A stretch of DNA of 64,000 nt from Skermania piniformis (GTDB lineage: Bacteria > Actinomycetota > Actinomycetes > Mycobacteriales > Mycobacteriaceae), in contig NZ_CP079105.1 in the NCBI RefSeq assembly GCF_019285775.1, positions 1,426,001 through 1,490,000 of the forward strand, read 5' to 3'. The translations under genes were made by a program, and so were the position numbers. Shown here one piece after another: positions 46,023 through 56,132 of this stretch. The notes beneath the pieces were generated by a model. The model saw only the letters and a program-made list of their open reading frames with translations, ran no database searches and was not told the DNA's origin. The first letter of the stretch is position 1. Each line of letters opens with the position of its first letter.

Positions 46023-47561
46023 TTGGACCAGCCGCGTGTCTCGAAGGAACCTTCCGACCGGGCTCTGCTGGCCCGGGTGGGCGTACTTCTGGTCGGGTCG
46101 CTGGTCGTGATGGCGATCGCGGGTTCCGGGCGGCTGGACGAGCGGACATCGTCGATCGTGGACAACCTGGCACAGTTCGCGGCCGGCTTGTTCGGCACCC
46201 TCGCGTGCTGGTGGTCGGCCCGCGGGCTGAGCGGAGTGCAACGCAATTGGCGGCTGTCGATGGGCGTGGGCACCGCGGGCTGGACCGTCGGGATGAGCCT
46301 GTGGGCCTGGTTCCAGCTGGTCGAGGAAGATCCGCTGCCGTCGCCGTCGATCGCCGATCTCGGCTTCTTCGTGCTGCCGGTGATGGCGCTGCTCGCACTG
46401 CTGTTGCTGACCGGCGACTCGCCGCGCCGGGCGCAGATCGGCGCCCGGCACGTCTGGGTGGTCTCCGTACTGGATGCACTGGTGGTGGTCGGCGTCTTCT
46501 TCATGGTCGCCTGGGGCACCTCGCTCGGCGCGGTGGTGGCGGCCGGCGGACCGACCCCGCTGGCGTTCTCGGTTGCGCTCGGTTATCCGGTCAGCGACCT
46601 CGTGTTGGTCGTGATGGTCGTCGTCCTCGCCTCGACCCGGCGGGTGGACCGCCGGATTCGGCCGCAGCTGTTGCTGCTCGGCCTCGGGCTCGTGTCGATC
46701 TCGTTTTCGGACAGCATCTTCGCCTATCTGGTGGCCAACGGAGCCGAGTCGATGCCCCACCTGGCAAACCTGGGCTTCGTGGCCGGGCCGGCGATGATCG
46801 GACTGGCCGCAACCTCGGGTCGTTCGATGCACCACAGTCATCCGGCGTTGGGTGAACGGCCGGCTCTGGTGCTGCCTTACGCGCTGTTCGCGGTGGCGAT
46901 CTCGTTGTTGGCCGTGCGGATGATCACCTCGGCAGACAGCGTCGACCCGGTGCTCGTCGGCGTCTCCTGGGCGGTCGGATTGTTGCTGATGGTCCGGCAG
47001 GCGTTGACCGTGACCGAGAACGCCGCCCTGCTCGGCGATATCACCGCCGCGCAGGCCGAACTCGCCTACCGGGCCGATCACGACCCGCTGACCGGTTTGG
47101 CCAATCGATCACTGCTGTACCGGAATCTGACCGGGGCGGTGGCGGCCCTGCGGCACGGCAACCCGCTCACCCTGTTGATGATCGATCTGAACGGATTCAA
47201 GGCGATCAACGACCGGCTCGGCCACGCCACCGGCGATCAGTTGCTGGCCGCCACGGCGGACCGGCTGCGCGCGGCGGTCCGGCCGACCGACACCGTAGCC
47301 CGGTTGGGCGGGGACGAGTTCGTCGTGTTGTTGGGCATGCTCCCGGCCGACGCCGATGCGGTCGCCGAGCGGATCCGGGCCGACCTGGTCGCGCCGTACC
47401 CGATCGACGGGATCCTGGTCACGGTCGGGGCCAGCGTCGGCGTCGTGCACGGGGACAGCGGCGACCCGGCGGTGGATCCGGATACGCTGATGCACGCCGC
47501 GGACCATGAGATGTACGCCTGGAAGGAAGCGGTCGCCGCTCACCGCGGGATCAGGGCGTAG
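46023..47561 (+). CDS. membrane-bound diguanylate cyclase (GGDEF)
   Basis: 512 residues. Eight to nine hydrophobic segments between residues 20 and 320 form a membrane sensor module like those in actinobacterial GGDEF proteins. The catalytic domain has DPLTGLANRSLLYRNL, LNGFKAINDRLGHATGDQLL and an intact GGDEF at 429-433. Five residues before it is RPTD (420-423), a proper RxxD inhibitory site, so product feedback is expected. It makes c-di-GMP; no EAL domain is present. The TTG at 46023 has GAGGGG 6 nt upstream; an open frame reaches back to 45852 without a ribosome site. Confidence 0.93.
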   Translation: MDQPRVSKEPSDRALLARVGVLLVGSLVVMAIAGSGRLDERTSSIVDNLAQFAAGLFGTLACWWSARGLSGVQRNWRLSMGVGTAGWTVGMSLWAWFQLVEEDPLPSPSIADLGFFVLPVMALLALLLLTGDSPRRAQIGARHVWVVSVLDALVVVGVFFMVAWGTSLGAVVAAGGPTPLAFSVALGYPVSDLVLVVMVVVLASTRRVDRRIRPQLLLLGLGLVSISFSDSIFAYLVANGAESMPHLANLGFVAGPAMIGLAATSGRSMHHSHPALGERPALVLPYALFAVAISLLAVRMITSADSVDPVLVGVSWAVGLLLMVRQALTVTENAALLGDITAAQAELAYRADHDPLTGLANRSLLYRNLTGAVAALRHGNPLTLLMIDLNGFKAINDRLGHATGDQLLAATADRLRAAVRPTDTVARLGGDEFVVLLGMLPADADAVAERIRADLVAPYPIDGILVTVGASVGVVHGDSGDPAVDPDTLMHAADHEMYAWKEAVAAHRGIRA

Positions 47562-48283
47562 ATCGTCGCCGGCGAGCCCGAGCCGGCGCGGTTGATCGGC
47601 CCGCCCACCAGGACGTAGCCGCCGGTGGTGGGCAATGCGCCGAGATTGTTCAGGTTCTCCAGGCTGATCCGGCGCTGGTCGTAGAGCAGCGTGGAGACCG
47701 GGTAGGTCTCGTCGTTGCCCAGGTCCGGGCCGAAGGTGTCGGTGCCGAGTGCGCCGCGTACGTCCAGGCGGTGATTGTCGATCAGCCAGCGCGCCGCCGC
47801 GACCGAGAAACCCGGCTGATGGGCGACCCCGGCGGCATCGGTGCCGGCGTAGGCGGGCGTGCCCCAGCGCGATTCCCAGCCGGTCCACAGGATGACCGCC
47901 GCCCCGTGCGGGATCGGCCCGTTCGCCCGCTCCCAGTCGATCAGGTCGTCGACGGTGACCGCGTAGTCCGCGTCTCCGGCAGCCCGGGCCCGAATGTCGA
48001 TCTTCACGGCCGGGAGGAACAGATCCTCCGGGTCGAGCTGGTCGGCGAGCAGGCCACCCGACCGGAAGTGGCCGGGTGCGCCCCAATGCGTGCCGGTGTG
48101 CTCACCCTCGGTGACCTGCTGCAGGTAGTAGCCGTCGGTATCGACGGTCGCGGCGGTCTCCAGGGTGAACTCGGGGTCACCCGGGAAGATCGGCGTCGTG
48201 GCGGGATCGTTGACATGCGACAGGCTCACCGGCCGGATCAGTTGTCCCAGGCCCGGTCGCCGAATCAGCTGTCGTCGCTGCAT
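47540..48283 (-). CDS. cyclase-family protein (kynurenine formamidase-like)
   Basis: 247 residues. The metal-binding motif is [12 protein letters not shown], the HxGTHxDxPxH box of the family with W for the usual D partner. Other blocks are [29 protein letters not shown] and [11 protein letters not shown]. Members hydrolyse N-formylkynurenine or related amides, or act in catechol and isatin pathways; the substrate is not set by sequence. The ATG at 48283 has GGGAGG 7 nt upstream. Its end overlaps the diguanylate cyclase end by 22 bp in convergent orientation. Confidence 0.88.
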   Translation of the reverse strand: MQRRQLIRRPGLGQLIRPVSLSHVNDPATTPIFPGDPEFTLETAATVDTDGYYLQQVTEGEHTGTHWGAPGHFRSGGLLADQLDPEDLFLPAVKIDIRARAAGDADYAVTVDDLIDWERANGPIPHGAAVILWTGWESRWGTPAYAGTDAAGVAHQPGFSVAAARWLIDNHRLDVRGALGTDTFGPDLGNDETYPVSTLLYDQRRISLENLNNLGALPTTGGYVLVGGPINRAGSGSPATIYALIPR

Positions 48284-48371
48284 GGATGGACCTCCCGACA
48301 TCGTGCACACCGCCATCGTGCACACCGCCGCGGCTGCCCGTGCGGGCCGGATATCTGTCGGTGCCGCCGGA

Positions 48372-48377
48372 TAGCTT
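48372..48377 (+). promoter_or_regulatory. -10 box for leaderless exonuclease/GIY-YIG transcript
   Basis: TAGCTT, 7 nt, then the GTG at 48385. Confidence 0.5.
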
Positions 48378-48384
48378 CGACCAT

Positions 48385-50082
48385 GTGCCCACCGACCGGC
48401 AATTGAGCTTCGACGAACTGGACCAATCCCTGTTCGACACCACCTTCGTGGTGGTCGATCTGGAGACCACCGGCGGCAGCGCAGCCGACGATGCGATCAC
48501 CGAGATCGGCGCGGTGAAGGTGCGGGGTGGCGTGGTGCTCGGCGAGTTGCACACCTTGGTCGACCCCGGGCGATCGATCCCGCCGGCGATCACCGAGCTG
48601 ACCGGGATCACCACCGCGATGACCTACGATGCGCCGCCGATCGAGCGGGTGCTGCCCAGCTTTCTGGAGTTTGCCGCCGGCGCTGTCCTGGTCGCCCACA
48701 ACGCCGGCTTCGACATCGGGTTCCTGCGCGCCGCGGCAACTCGCTGCGCGACGGCGTGGCCGAGATTCCGTGTGCTGTGCACGGTCAAGCTGGCTCGGCG
48801 GGTGCTCAGTCGGGAGGAGGCGCCGTCGGTCCGGCTCGGCGCGCTGGCGACGTTGTTGCAGGCCGGCACCGCCCCCAGCCATCGCGCGCTGGACGATGCG
48901 CGAGCGACCGTGGACGTCCTGCATGCCCTGATCGCCCGGGTCGGCAACCAAGGGGTGCACAGCTACGCCGAGCTGGTGGCCTATCTGCCGGGCGTGCCGG
49001 CCGGGCACCGCGCCAAGCGCACGCTCGCGGCCGGCCTGCCCCGCCGGCCGGGGGTGTATCTGTTCCGTGGCCCGGGCGGCGAGGTGCTCTACGTCGGGAC
49101 GGCGACCGACCTGCAACGCCGGGTCCGTAGCTATTTCACCGGATCGGAAACCCGGAGCCGGATGCGTGAGATGGTCGCGCTGGCCGAGCGGGTCGACCAC
49201 GTCGAATGTGCCCACCCGTTGGAGGCCGGAGTGCGGGAGCTGCGACTGCTCCGGGCGCACGCGCCGCCGTACAACCGGCGCTCGCGATTCCCGAAGCGGG
49301 CCTGGTGGCTGACGCTGACCGACGAGCCGTTCGCTCGCTGCATGCTGAGCCGAACCCCGGCGCCGGCCGCATTGGGTCCGTTCGGTTCGCGGGGCGACGC
49401 CGCCGCGGTCGCCGACACGTTGGCCCGGATGTGCCGGCTCCGCACCTGCACCGGCCGGATCGGCCGCCGCGGGCGGCACGCCTGCAGGGTCGAACCGGTC
49501 GGCGGTTGCGCGGCCGGTGGGCTCGCCGAGCCGGGGGAGTACCAGCCCGGTCCGGCCCGGCTGCGCGCACTGCTCGCCGGGGAGTCCGATGCGGTGCTTG
49601 CCGAGTTGCACGACGAGGTGGCCGGATTGGCGGCCGCCGGGCAGTTCGAGGCCGCCGCCCGGGCCCGAGACCGGGCGGTCGCGTTGATCACTGCGTTACA
49701 CCGATGCCAACGCCTCGCCGGGCTGGCTGCGGTGGCCGAGCTCGTCGGTGCGCACCCGGGCCCGGGTGGCGGGTGGGAACTCGCCGTGATCCGCTACGGC
49801 CGGCTGGCGGCGGCCGGCGTCGCCCGTCCGGGAGTGCCGCCGATGCCGGTGGTCGAGCAGCTGGCGGCGGCCGCCGAAACGGTGGTGCCGGACGGTTCGA
49901 CCCTGCATGGTGCGCTGCCGGACGAAACCGGGCTGTTGGTGCGCTGGCTCACTCGGCCGGGTACCCGGATAGTCCGGACCAGTGACGGCTACGCCGAGCC
50001 GGTGTACGGCGCCGCCCGTTGGGCCGGGTGGGCTGCCCGGGCCCGCGCCGCCGCCGACGGCGAACGTGCTCGGTCGCCGTGA
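48385..50082 (+). CDS. fused DEDDh exonuclease and GIY-YIG (UvrC-like) nuclease
   Basis: 565 residues (Rv2191-like). The N-terminal domain is a DnaQ-type 3'-5' exonuclease: [21 protein letters not shown], and [13 protein letters not shown] provide the DEDDh residues. The middle domain (about 215-300) is GIY-YIG, here PGVYLFRG and [17 protein letters not shown], followed by a UvrC-like [23 protein letters not shown]. The last 200 residues have a UvrB/C-like helix region ([22 protein letters not shown]). It probably acts in DNA repair (Cho/UvrC-like incision), but its biological role is unclear. The GTG lies 7 nt after a -10 hexamer. Confidence 0.9.
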   Translation: MPTDRQLSFDELDQSLFDTTFVVVDLETTGGSAADDAITEIGAVKVRGGVVLGELHTLVDPGRSIPPAITELTGITTAMTYDAPPIERVLPSFLEFAAGAVLVAHNAGFDIGFLRAAATRCATAWPRFRVLCTVKLARRVLSREEAPSVRLGALATLLQAGTAPSHRALDDARATVDVLHALIARVGNQGVHSYAELVAYLPGVPAGHRAKRTLAAGLPRRPGVYLFRGPGGEVLYVGTATDLQRRVRSYFTGSETRSRMREMVALAERVDHVECAHPLEAGVRELRLLRAHAPPYNRRSRFPKRAWWLTLTDEPFARCMLSRTPAPAALGPFGSRGDAAAVADTLARMCRLRTCTGRIGRRGRHACRVEPVGGCAAGGLAEPGEYQPGPARLRALLAGESDAVLAELHDEVAGLAAAGQFEAAARARDRAVALITALHRCQRLAGLAAVAELVGAHPGPGGGWELAVIRYGRLAAAGVARPGVPPMPVVEQLAAAAETVVPDGSTLHGALPDETGLLVRWLTRPGTRIVRTSDGYAEPVYGAARWAGWAARARAAADGERARSP

Positions 50083-50130
50083 TGCCGTGGCGTGGTGTGA
50101 CCCGGTCGGGCCCGTCCGGCCGATCCAGGT

Positions 50131-51183
50131 TCAGGACGCGACCGGGGCCAGCCGGTGGCTGAGCTCGGCCCAGCGGTCCAACAACGCTGCGGCTGCCCCG
50201 GAATCGACCGTGGCAGCGGCGCGGACCAGGTTTGCCGCCAGTGCTGCGGTGAGATCGTCGGCCCAGCCGTCGAACGCCGCGAGCGCGCCGGCCGCATTCA
50301 GCAGCACCGCGTCCCGTACCGGGCCGGGTTCGCCGGCGAGCAGCTTGCGGGCGGCGGCGGCGTTGACCTCGGCATCGCCACCGCGTAACGCTGCCGCCGG
50401 CACCCGGTCGAGCCCCAACTCGGCCGGGTCGACGAGCATCTCGGCGACGGCACCGTCGGCGACGGCGAGCACCCGGGTGGTGCCGGTGGTGGTGAGCTCG
50501 TCCAGGCCGTCGTCGCCACGCACCACCAACGCCCGGGTGCCCCGCTCGGCGAACACCTGTGCCAGCACCGGCAGCAGATCGGCGAAGGCACAACCGATCA
50601 GGGCCGCGCCGGGCTGCGCCGGATTGGTCAGCGGACCCAGCACGTTGAACACCGTCGGAATGCCGATCTCGCGCCGGGCCGGTCCGGCGAAGCGCAATGC
50701 CGGATGGAACACCGGCGCGAAGCAGAACCCGATCCCGGTCTCGGCGACGCAGGTGGCGATCGCCTCGGGACCGAGATCGATCCGCACGCCCAGCGCCTCC
50801 AGTACGTCTGCGCCACCGCTGCGTGAGGACTGCGCCCGGTTGCCGTGCTTGACCACCGGCGCACCGGCGGCGGCGACGACGATCGCCGCCATCGACGAAA
50901 TGTTCACCGTGCCGGACCGATCACCACCGGTACCGACCACGTCGACGGCGGCGACGGGTAAAGACACCCGCCGCGCGTGGCTCAACATGGCGGTGGCGAG
51001 CCCGTCCAGTTCGGTCGCGGTGGGCCCTTTCATCCGCATCGCGACGCCGAACGCGGCGATCTGCGCCGCGGTCGCGTCGTCTCGCATGATCGCGTCCATC
51101 GCCCAGTTCGCCGCGGCGGCGTCGAGGTCCCCTCGCTCGGTGAGGACGCCGAGGACTTCCGGCCAGCTTCGACCTGCGTTCAT
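50131..51183 (-). CDS. trpD: anthranilate phosphoribosyltransferase
   Basis: 350 residues. Second step of tryptophan synthesis: transfers phosphoribose from PRPP to anthranilate. The PRPP loop is [16 protein letters not shown], with [21 protein letters not shown], and [10 protein letters not shown] further on. A stand-alone trp gene, as in M. tuberculosis (Rv2192c). The ATG at 51183 sits 7 nt after TACGCT, giving a likely leaderless start; the frame is open further upstream without support. Confidence 0.96.
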   Translation of the reverse strand: MNAGRSWPEVLGVLTERGDLDAAAANWAMDAIMRDDATAAQIAAFGVAMRMKGPTATELDGLATAMLSHARRVSLPVAAVDVVGTGGDRSGTVNISSMAAIVVAAAGAPVVKHGNRAQSSRSGGADVLEALGVRIDLGPEAIATCVAETGIGFCFAPVFHPALRFAGPARREIGIPTVFNVLGPLTNPAQPGAALIGCAFADLLPVLAQVFAERGTRALVVRGDDGLDELTTTGTTRVLAVADGAVAEMLVDPAELGLDRVPAAALRGGDAEVNAAAARKLLAGEPGPVRDAVLLNAAGALAAFDGWADDLTAALAANLVRAAATVDSGAAAALLDRWAELSHRLAPVAS

Positions 51184-51190
51184 GCCGGCC

Positions 51191-51196
51191 AGCGTA
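51191..51196 (-). promoter_or_regulatory. -10 box for leaderless trpD transcript
   Basis: On the minus strand TACGCT, 7 nt, then the ATG at 51183. Confidence 0.55.
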
Positions 51197-51313
51197 GTGC
51201 CGACTCGGACATGCGGCGGGGCGTGACCACTCGCCGGTACCCGGTCGTCGTCGCGGAACCGACACGGCACAGCGAGTTTCGCACCCGGGTACGTGATCGG
51301 TACTACGAAGAGT

Positions 51314-51319
51314 CATACT
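51314..51319 (+). promoter_or_regulatory. -10 box for leaderless ctaE-qcrCAB transcript
   Basis: CATACT, 7 nt, then the GTG at 51327. The first base differs from TANNNT but the conserved A and T are right. Confidence 0.45.
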
Positions 51320-51326
51320 TACGCCC

Positions 51327-51944
51327 GTGACGACCGCAGTAGGCACGCCAGGAACGGCTATCACCCAGCGTGTGCATTCGCTGAACCGGCCCAATATCGT
51401 CAGCGTGGGCACGATCATCTGGCTCTCCAGCGAGCTGATGTTCTTCGCCGGCCTGTTCGCGATGTACTTCGTCGCGCGTGCTCAGCAGAGTCCGGAACTG
51501 GGCTGGCCGCCGGAGCCGACCGAGCTGAATCTGGCTCTGGCCGTGCCGGTTACGGCGGTGCTCATCGCGTCGTCGTTCACCTGTCAGATGGGCGTGTTCG
51601 CGGCCGAGCGCGGTGACGTGTTCGGGCTGCGCCGCTGGTACCTGCTGACCTTTTTCATGGGTGCCTTCTTCGTCGGCGGACAGGGCTACGAGTACTGGCA
51701 CCTGGTGCACGAGGGCACCTCGATCTCCAGCAGCGTGTACGGCTCCGTCTTCTACATGACCACCGGCTTTCACGGCCTGCACGTCATCGGCGGCCTGATC
51801 GCGTTCATCTTCCTGCTCGTGCGGACGACGTTGAGTAAGTTCACTCCGGCCCAGGCCACTGCGGCGATCGTCGTCTCCTACTACTGGCATTTCGTCGACA
51901 TCGTGTGGATCGGTCTGTTCGCCACGATCTACTTCGTCCGATAG
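51327..51944 (+). CDS. ctaE: cytochrome c oxidase subunit III (aa3 type)
   Basis: 205 residues with five transmembrane helices. [23 protein letters not shown] (quoted in part), [24 protein letters not shown]-like motifs, [13 protein letters not shown] and [14 protein letters not shown] are standard for subunit III. First gene of the ctaE-qcrCAB cluster, 48 bp before qcrC. Subunit I (ctaD) is not in the window. Confidence 0.97.
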   Translation: MTTAVGTPGTAITQRVHSLNRPNIVSVGTIIWLSSELMFFAGLFAMYFVARAQQSPELGWPPEPTELNLALAVPVTAVLIASSFTCQMGVFAAERGDVFGLRRWYLLTFFMGAFFVGGQGYEYWHLVHEGTSISSSVYGSVFYMTTGFHGLHVIGGLIAFIFLLVRTTLSKFTPAQATAAIVVSYYWHFVDIVWIGLFATIYFVR

Positions 51945-51992
51945 CCGCATGATCGACCACCGCAGCCTGCCGACTAGCCCAAAGGGATACAG

Positions 51993-52838
51993 ATGACGCC
52001 GTCTCCCCCACCCGCTTCGCCGACCGACCCACGCCGGGATCGTCGTCGCCGCAAGATGCGCCGCCGCATCGCGGGGGCGTTGACGCTGCTGATGGGATTG
52101 GTGGCGGCCGGCTTGTTGGCAGCCCTGTTCACGCCGAAAGCGCAGGTTGCGACGGCGGAAGCCGACCAGGCCGCGCTGATTCGAGAGGGCAAGCAGCTCT
52201 ACGACAACTCCTGCATCACCTGCCACGGGGCGAACCTGCAGGGCGAGATCGACCGCGGCCCCAGCCTGATCGGGGTGGGCGACGCCGCGGTGTACTTCCA
52301 GGTGTCGTCGGGGCGGATGCCGGCTGCCGCGAACAGTGCGCAGCTCGAGCGCAAGGACCCCAAGTTCGACGCGGCCGAAACCGACGCACTGGGCGCCTAC
52401 ATCCAGGCCAACGGCGGCGGCCCGACCGTGATCCGCGACGCGAACGGCGAGATCGCCGAAGCATCGTTGCGCGGTGACGACCAGGCCCGCGGCGGCGAGC
52501 TGTTCCGGATGAACTGTGCCTCCTGCCACAACTTCACCGGCAAGGGTGGTGCGCTGTCGGGCGGAAAGTACGCGCCGCCGCTGGCGCCGGCCAGCGAGCA
52601 GCAGATCTACACCGCGATGCTGACCGGCCCGCAGAACATGCCGAAATTCTCCGACCGGCAGCTCACGCCGGAAGAGAAGCGCGACATCGTCGCCTACGTC
52701 AAGGCGGCCACCGAAACCTACCCGCAGGGTGGCTACGGGCTCGGCGGCTTCGGCCCCACCACGGAGAGTCTGGCCATCTGGATCGTCGGGCTGGGTTCGC
52801 TGGTCGGCGCCGCCCTGTGGATTGGAGCACGTAAATGA
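51993..52838 (+). CDS. qcrC: dihaem cytochrome c subunit of the bcc complex
   Basis: 281 residues. An N-terminal anchor helix (about 23-44) precedes two cytochrome c domains with haem motifs CITCH (C74, C77, H78) and CASCH (C175, C178, H179). A C-terminal helix ([20 protein letters not shown]) anchors it again. In Actinobacteria this protein replaces a soluble cytochrome c and passes electrons directly from QcrA to CuA of CtaC. AAAGGG precedes the ATG. It overlaps qcrA by ATGA. Confidence 0.97.
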   Translation: MTPSPPPASPTDPRRDRRRRKMRRRIAGALTLLMGLVAAGLLAALFTPKAQVATAEADQAALIREGKQLYDNSCITCHGANLQGEIDRGPSLIGVGDAAVYFQVSSGRMPAAANSAQLERKDPKFDAAETDALGAYIQANGGGPTVIRDANGEIAEASLRGDDQARGGELFRMNCASCHNFTGKGGALSGGKYAPPLAPASEQQIYTAMLTGPQNMPKFSDRQLTPEEKRDIVAYVKAATETYPQGGYGLGGFGPTTESLAIWIVGLGSLVGAALWIGARK

Positions 52839-53968
52839 GCGACGAGACCAGCACCGAGCGTCGGCCGAGCGACGCCGAGCTCGCCGAGATGAGCCGCGAT
52901 CAGCTGGTCGAACTCGGTACCAACATGGACGGCGTGACCGTGGCGTACCGCCGCGATCGCTGGCCGGTTCGAGCCAGCCTGGCCGAGCGGCGCGCCGAGC
53001 GTCTGGTCGCCGGGTGGTTCGGCTTGGCCGCGCTGTCGGGGCTGGCCTTCATCGGCATCTTTCTGTTCTGGCCGTGGAAGTACCAAGGTCCGGGCGATCC
53101 GGATTACGTGATGTATTCGCTGACGACCCCGCTCTACGGGCTGACCCTGGGCATCTCGGTGGTCTCGATCGGTATCGCGTTGGCATTGATCCGGAAGAAG
53201 TTCATCCCGGAGGAAATCTCCGTGCAGGAGCGGCACGGCGGCCGTTCCGCGGAGGTCGACCGCAAAACGCTGACCGCGATTCTCGGCGACGCGGCCCAAA
53301 CCTCCACCCTGGGTCGGCGGCGGTTGATCATCCGGACCGGCGCGTTGGGTCTGAGTGTGATGGGCCTCGGCGCCGGGATGGCCTTCCTCGGCGGCCTGAT
53401 CAAGAACCCGTGGGCCAAGGGGGACAAGTCCCCGCTGTGGGTATCGGGCTGGACTCCGGACTATCCCGGCCAGACGATCTACCTGCGCCGGGACACCGGC
53501 CGCCCCAGCGACGTGGTGTTGGTCCGGCCGGAAGATCTGGACGCCGGTGCGATGGAGACCGTCTTCCCGTTCCGCGAGACCGATCGGGGCGACGAGGAGA
53601 AGCTGGTGCACGCGCTGCGAGCGCCGCGCAATGCTGTGATGTTGCTGCGGTTGCGTACTGCCGATTCCGAGAGCGCGCTCAAGCGGAAGGGGCAGGAAAG
53701 CTTCAACTACGGCGATTACTGGGCCTACTCGAAGATCTGCACTCATCTCGGCTGCCCGACCTCGCTGTACGAGCAGCAGACCAATCGGATTCTCTGCCCG
53801 TGCCACCAGTCGCAGTTCAGCGCCACGCACTGGGGAAAGCCGGTATTCGGGCCGGCCGCTCGCGCGCTACCGCAGCTACCCATTACTGTTAACGAAGAAG
53901 GGTTCCTCGTCGCCAACGGCGACTTCATCGAACCTCTCGGCCCGGCCTACTGGGAGCGTCGACCATGA
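52835..53968 (+). CDS. qcrA: Rieske iron-sulfur subunit of the bcc complex
   Basis: 377 residues. Three transmembrane helices (about 63-82, 97-115 and 167-187), the actinobacterial arrangement, then the Rieske domain. The [2Fe-2S] ligands are in CTHLGCP (C302, H304) and CPCHQSQF (C321, H324), with C307 and C323 for the disulfide. It takes electrons from menaquinol bound by QcrB. Overlaps qcrC and qcrB by ATGA on both sides. Confidence 0.97.
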   Translation: MSDETSTERRPSDAELAEMSRDQLVELGTNMDGVTVAYRRDRWPVRASLAERRAERLVAGWFGLAALSGLAFIGIFLFWPWKYQGPGDPDYVMYSLTTPLYGLTLGISVVSIGIALALIRKKFIPEEISVQERHGGRSAEVDRKTLTAILGDAAQTSTLGRRRLIIRTGALGLSVMGLGAGMAFLGGLIKNPWAKGDKSPLWVSGWTPDYPGQTIYLRRDTGRPSDVVLVRPEDLDAGAMETVFPFRETDRGDEEKLVHALRAPRNAVMLLRLRTADSESALKRKGQESFNYGDYWAYSKICTHLGCPTSLYEQQTNRILCPCHQSQFSATHWGKPVFGPAARALPQLPITVNEEGFLVANGDFIEPLGPAYWERRP

Positions 53969-55656
53969 GCGCAATGTCCGACACGATTTCGCGTAAGGCC
54001 GCCGCGCAGGCGGACGGCATCGACTCGCGTTATCACGTGGCCGCCGGCATGCGCCGGGCGATGAACAAGGTGTTCCCGACGCACTGGTCTTTCCTGCTCG
54101 GCGAGATCGCGATGTTCAGCTTGATCATCTTGATCCTGTCCGGCATCTACCTCGCGCTCTTCTTCGATCCGTCGATGAAGGAGGTCGTCTACGACGGGGT
54201 GTATCAGCCGCTGCGTGGGGTGCACATGTCGGCGGCCTACTCGTCGGCGCTCGACATTTCGTTCGAGGTGCGCGGCGGGCTGTTCGTGCGACAGATCCAT
54301 CACTGGGCCGCGTTGCTCTTCGCGGTGTCGATCATCGCGCACATGTTCCGGATCTTCTTCACCGGCGCCTTCCGGCGGCCGCGTGAAGGCAACTGGGTGC
54401 TCGGCAGCCTGCTGCTGATCCTGGCGATGTTCGAGGGCTTCTTCGGTTACTCCCTGCCGGACGACCTGCTCTCCGGCATCGGCATCCGCGCCGCCCTGTC
54501 CGGCATCACGATGAGCGTGCCGGTCGTCGGCACCTGGCTGCACTGGGCGCTGTTCGGCGGCGACTTCCCCGGCATGATCATCATCCCGCGGATGTACATC
54601 ATCCACGTGCTGATCTTCCCGGGCTTGATCTTGTTGATCGTGGCGTTGCACGTTGCGCTGGTGTGGTTCCAGAAGCACACCCAGTTCCCCGGTCCGGGCC
54701 GCACCGAGAACAACGTCGTCGGCGTGCGTATTCTGCCGGTGTTCCTGTTCGAGCAGACCGCGCTGATGATGACCACCATCGGCGTGCTGGCGTTGATGTC
54801 GGGCTTGTTCCAGATCAACGCGATCTGGAACCTGGGTCCGTACAACCCGGCACAGGTCTCGGCAGGTTCGCAGCCCGACTTCTACATGCTCTGGACCGAA
54901 GGCATGGCCCGCATCTGGCCTGCCTGGGAGATCTATATCGGTAACCACACCGTGCCGGCCGTGTTCTGGGTGGCAGTGATCATGGGCCTGGTGATGGGCG
55001 TGATGGTCGGCTACCCGTGGATCGAGCGAAGGCTCACCGGCGACGACGCGCCGCACAACCTGCTGCAACGGCCGCGGGACGTGCCGGTCCGGACCGCGAT
55101 CGGTGCGATGGCGATCGCGTTCTATGTCGTGCTCACCTTGTCCGCCTGCAACGACGTGATCGCGTTGAAGTTCGACATCTCGTTGAACGCGACTACCTGG
55201 ATGGGCCGGATCGGTGTGCTGATCGTCCCGCCGATCGCCTACTTCGTGACCTACCGGATCTGTCTCGGGCTACAGCGGGCAGACCGGCAGATCCTGGAGC
55301 ACGGAATCGAGACCGGCGTGATCAAGCGGTTGCCGCACGGCGAGTACATCGAGGTGCATCAGCCGCTCGGCCCGGTAGACGGGCACGGCCACCCGATTCC
55401 GCTCGACTACGAAGGTGCGGCGGTGCCGCGCAAGATGAATCAGCTCGGTTTCGCCGGCAAGCCCGGTTCGGGCAGCTTCTTGCGGGCCGATCCGGCGGCG
55501 CAGAGCACGGCACTGGCCGAGGCCGACGAGAACGCCGAGCATCGGCAGCTGGCGGTGCTCACCGAGATCCAGGATCGCGCGATGGGCAACGGCCACAACG
55601 GCAACGGCAACGGCAGCGCCGGGAATGGTCGCTCGGGTAACGGAGATCACGGATAG
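53965..55656 (+). CDS. qcrB: cytochrome b subunit of the bcc complex
   Basis: 563 residues. Nine transmembrane helices with the haem-b histidines in [24 protein letters not shown]-like region (quoted in part) and [10 protein letters not shown], and the quinol-site PDDLLSGIG ([11 protein letters not shown]) and the PEW-like block. It is the target of Q203/telacebec-type inhibitors in mycobacteria. The C-terminal 100 residues form a cytoplasmic extension ending in a Gly/Asn-rich tail ([18 protein letters not shown]), low complexity and probably disordered. A strong hairpin follows. Confidence 0.97.
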   Translation: MSAMSDTISRKAAAQADGIDSRYHVAAGMRRAMNKVFPTHWSFLLGEIAMFSLIILILSGIYLALFFDPSMKEVVYDGVYQPLRGVHMSAAYSSALDISFEVRGGLFVRQIHHWAALLFAVSIIAHMFRIFFTGAFRRPREGNWVLGSLLLILAMFEGFFGYSLPDDLLSGIGIRAALSGITMSVPVVGTWLHWALFGGDFPGMIIIPRMYIIHVLIFPGLILLIVALHVALVWFQKHTQFPGPGRTENNVVGVRILPVFLFEQTALMMTTIGVLALMSGLFQINAIWNLGPYNPAQVSAGSQPDFYMLWTEGMARIWPAWEIYIGNHTVPAVFWVAVIMGLVMGVMVGYPWIERRLTGDDAPHNLLQRPRDVPVRTAIGAMAIAFYVVLTLSACNDVIALKFDISLNATTWMGRIGVLIVPPIAYFVTYRICLGLQRADRQILEHGIETGVIKRLPHGEYIEVHQPLGPVDGHGHPIPLDYEGAAVPRKMNQLGFAGKPGSGSFLRADPAAQSTALAEADENAEHRQLAVLTEIQDRAMGNGHNGNGNGSAGNGRSGNGDHG

Positions 55657-55664
55657 GTAGCCGA

Positions 55665-55694
55665 GATGCGAGCCGGCCGGCGCCGGCTCGCATC
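55665..55694. terminator. strong bidirectional hairpin terminator after qcrB
   Basis: 13-bp perfect stem GATGCGAGCCGGC/GCCGGCTCGCATC with a 4-nt loop CGGC, 8 bp past the qcrB stop and 7 bp before the stop of the convergent DUF4345-like gene. It can end transcription from both sides. Confidence 0.8.
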
Positions 55695-55701
55695 GATCGA
55701 T

Positions 55702-56094
55702 TCAGACCGCCGCGCTCGATCCGAGAGCGCGGCGGTCGTTTCGTGCAGCGACTTCGACCAGCCCCGGCGCGGCGAGTTCGATCGCCAGCAGCAGATCGTG
55801 GAACCGATGCGGACGGCCCATTCGGGCTCGGGTGCCGAGCCGAGCGGCGCCGCCCAGCGCCATCAACCCGGCAAGGGTGCGCATCCGGGCGACGTCCCCG
55901 GTGGGCGAGGCGGCACCGAGCCAGTTCAGTCCGTAGCCGGCGAAGATGGCGCCCATGAACCGCACATGCGAGTCCACGGTCGGATCGTCGTCGACCATTC
56001 CCGGTTCGATGCGGGTGCCGGCGACCATCTGAAGGGTAGCGATACCGATACAGGTCGCTCCGACAAACCTGGCCACGTTCTGTAGCTGAGACAT
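55702..56094 (-). CDS. DUF4345-like small membrane protein
   Basis: 130 residues. Four hydrophobic stretches: VARFVGATCIGIATLQMVAG, HVRFMGAIFAGYGLNWLGA, MRTLAGLMALGGAARLG and HDLLLAIELAAPGLVEVAA. The order and the FMGAIFAGYG motif match DUF4345-type proteins, whose function is unknown. A GACGAT hexamer lies 6 nt before the ATG. In M. tuberculosis no such gene separates qcrB from Rv2181, so it may have come in at the rearrangement point discussed in the findings. Confidence 0.72.
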   Translation of the reverse strand: MSQLQNVARFVGATCIGIATLQMVAGTRIEPGMVDDDPTVDSHVRFMGAIFAGYGLNWLGAASPTGDVARMRTLAGLMALGGAARLGTRARMGRPHRFHDLLLAIELAAPGLVEVAARNDRRALGSSAAV

Positions 56095-56132
56095 CCGACC
56101 ATCGTCGCAGTCGTAGGTCCAGCCGGGCGGGG

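Noticed and set aside
48300-48330. Short direct repeat CATCGTGCACACCGC, two copies, between the cyclase-family gene and the exonuclease fusion
   Set aside because: Only two 15-bp copies, no symmetry or conserved motif; probably a chance duplication.
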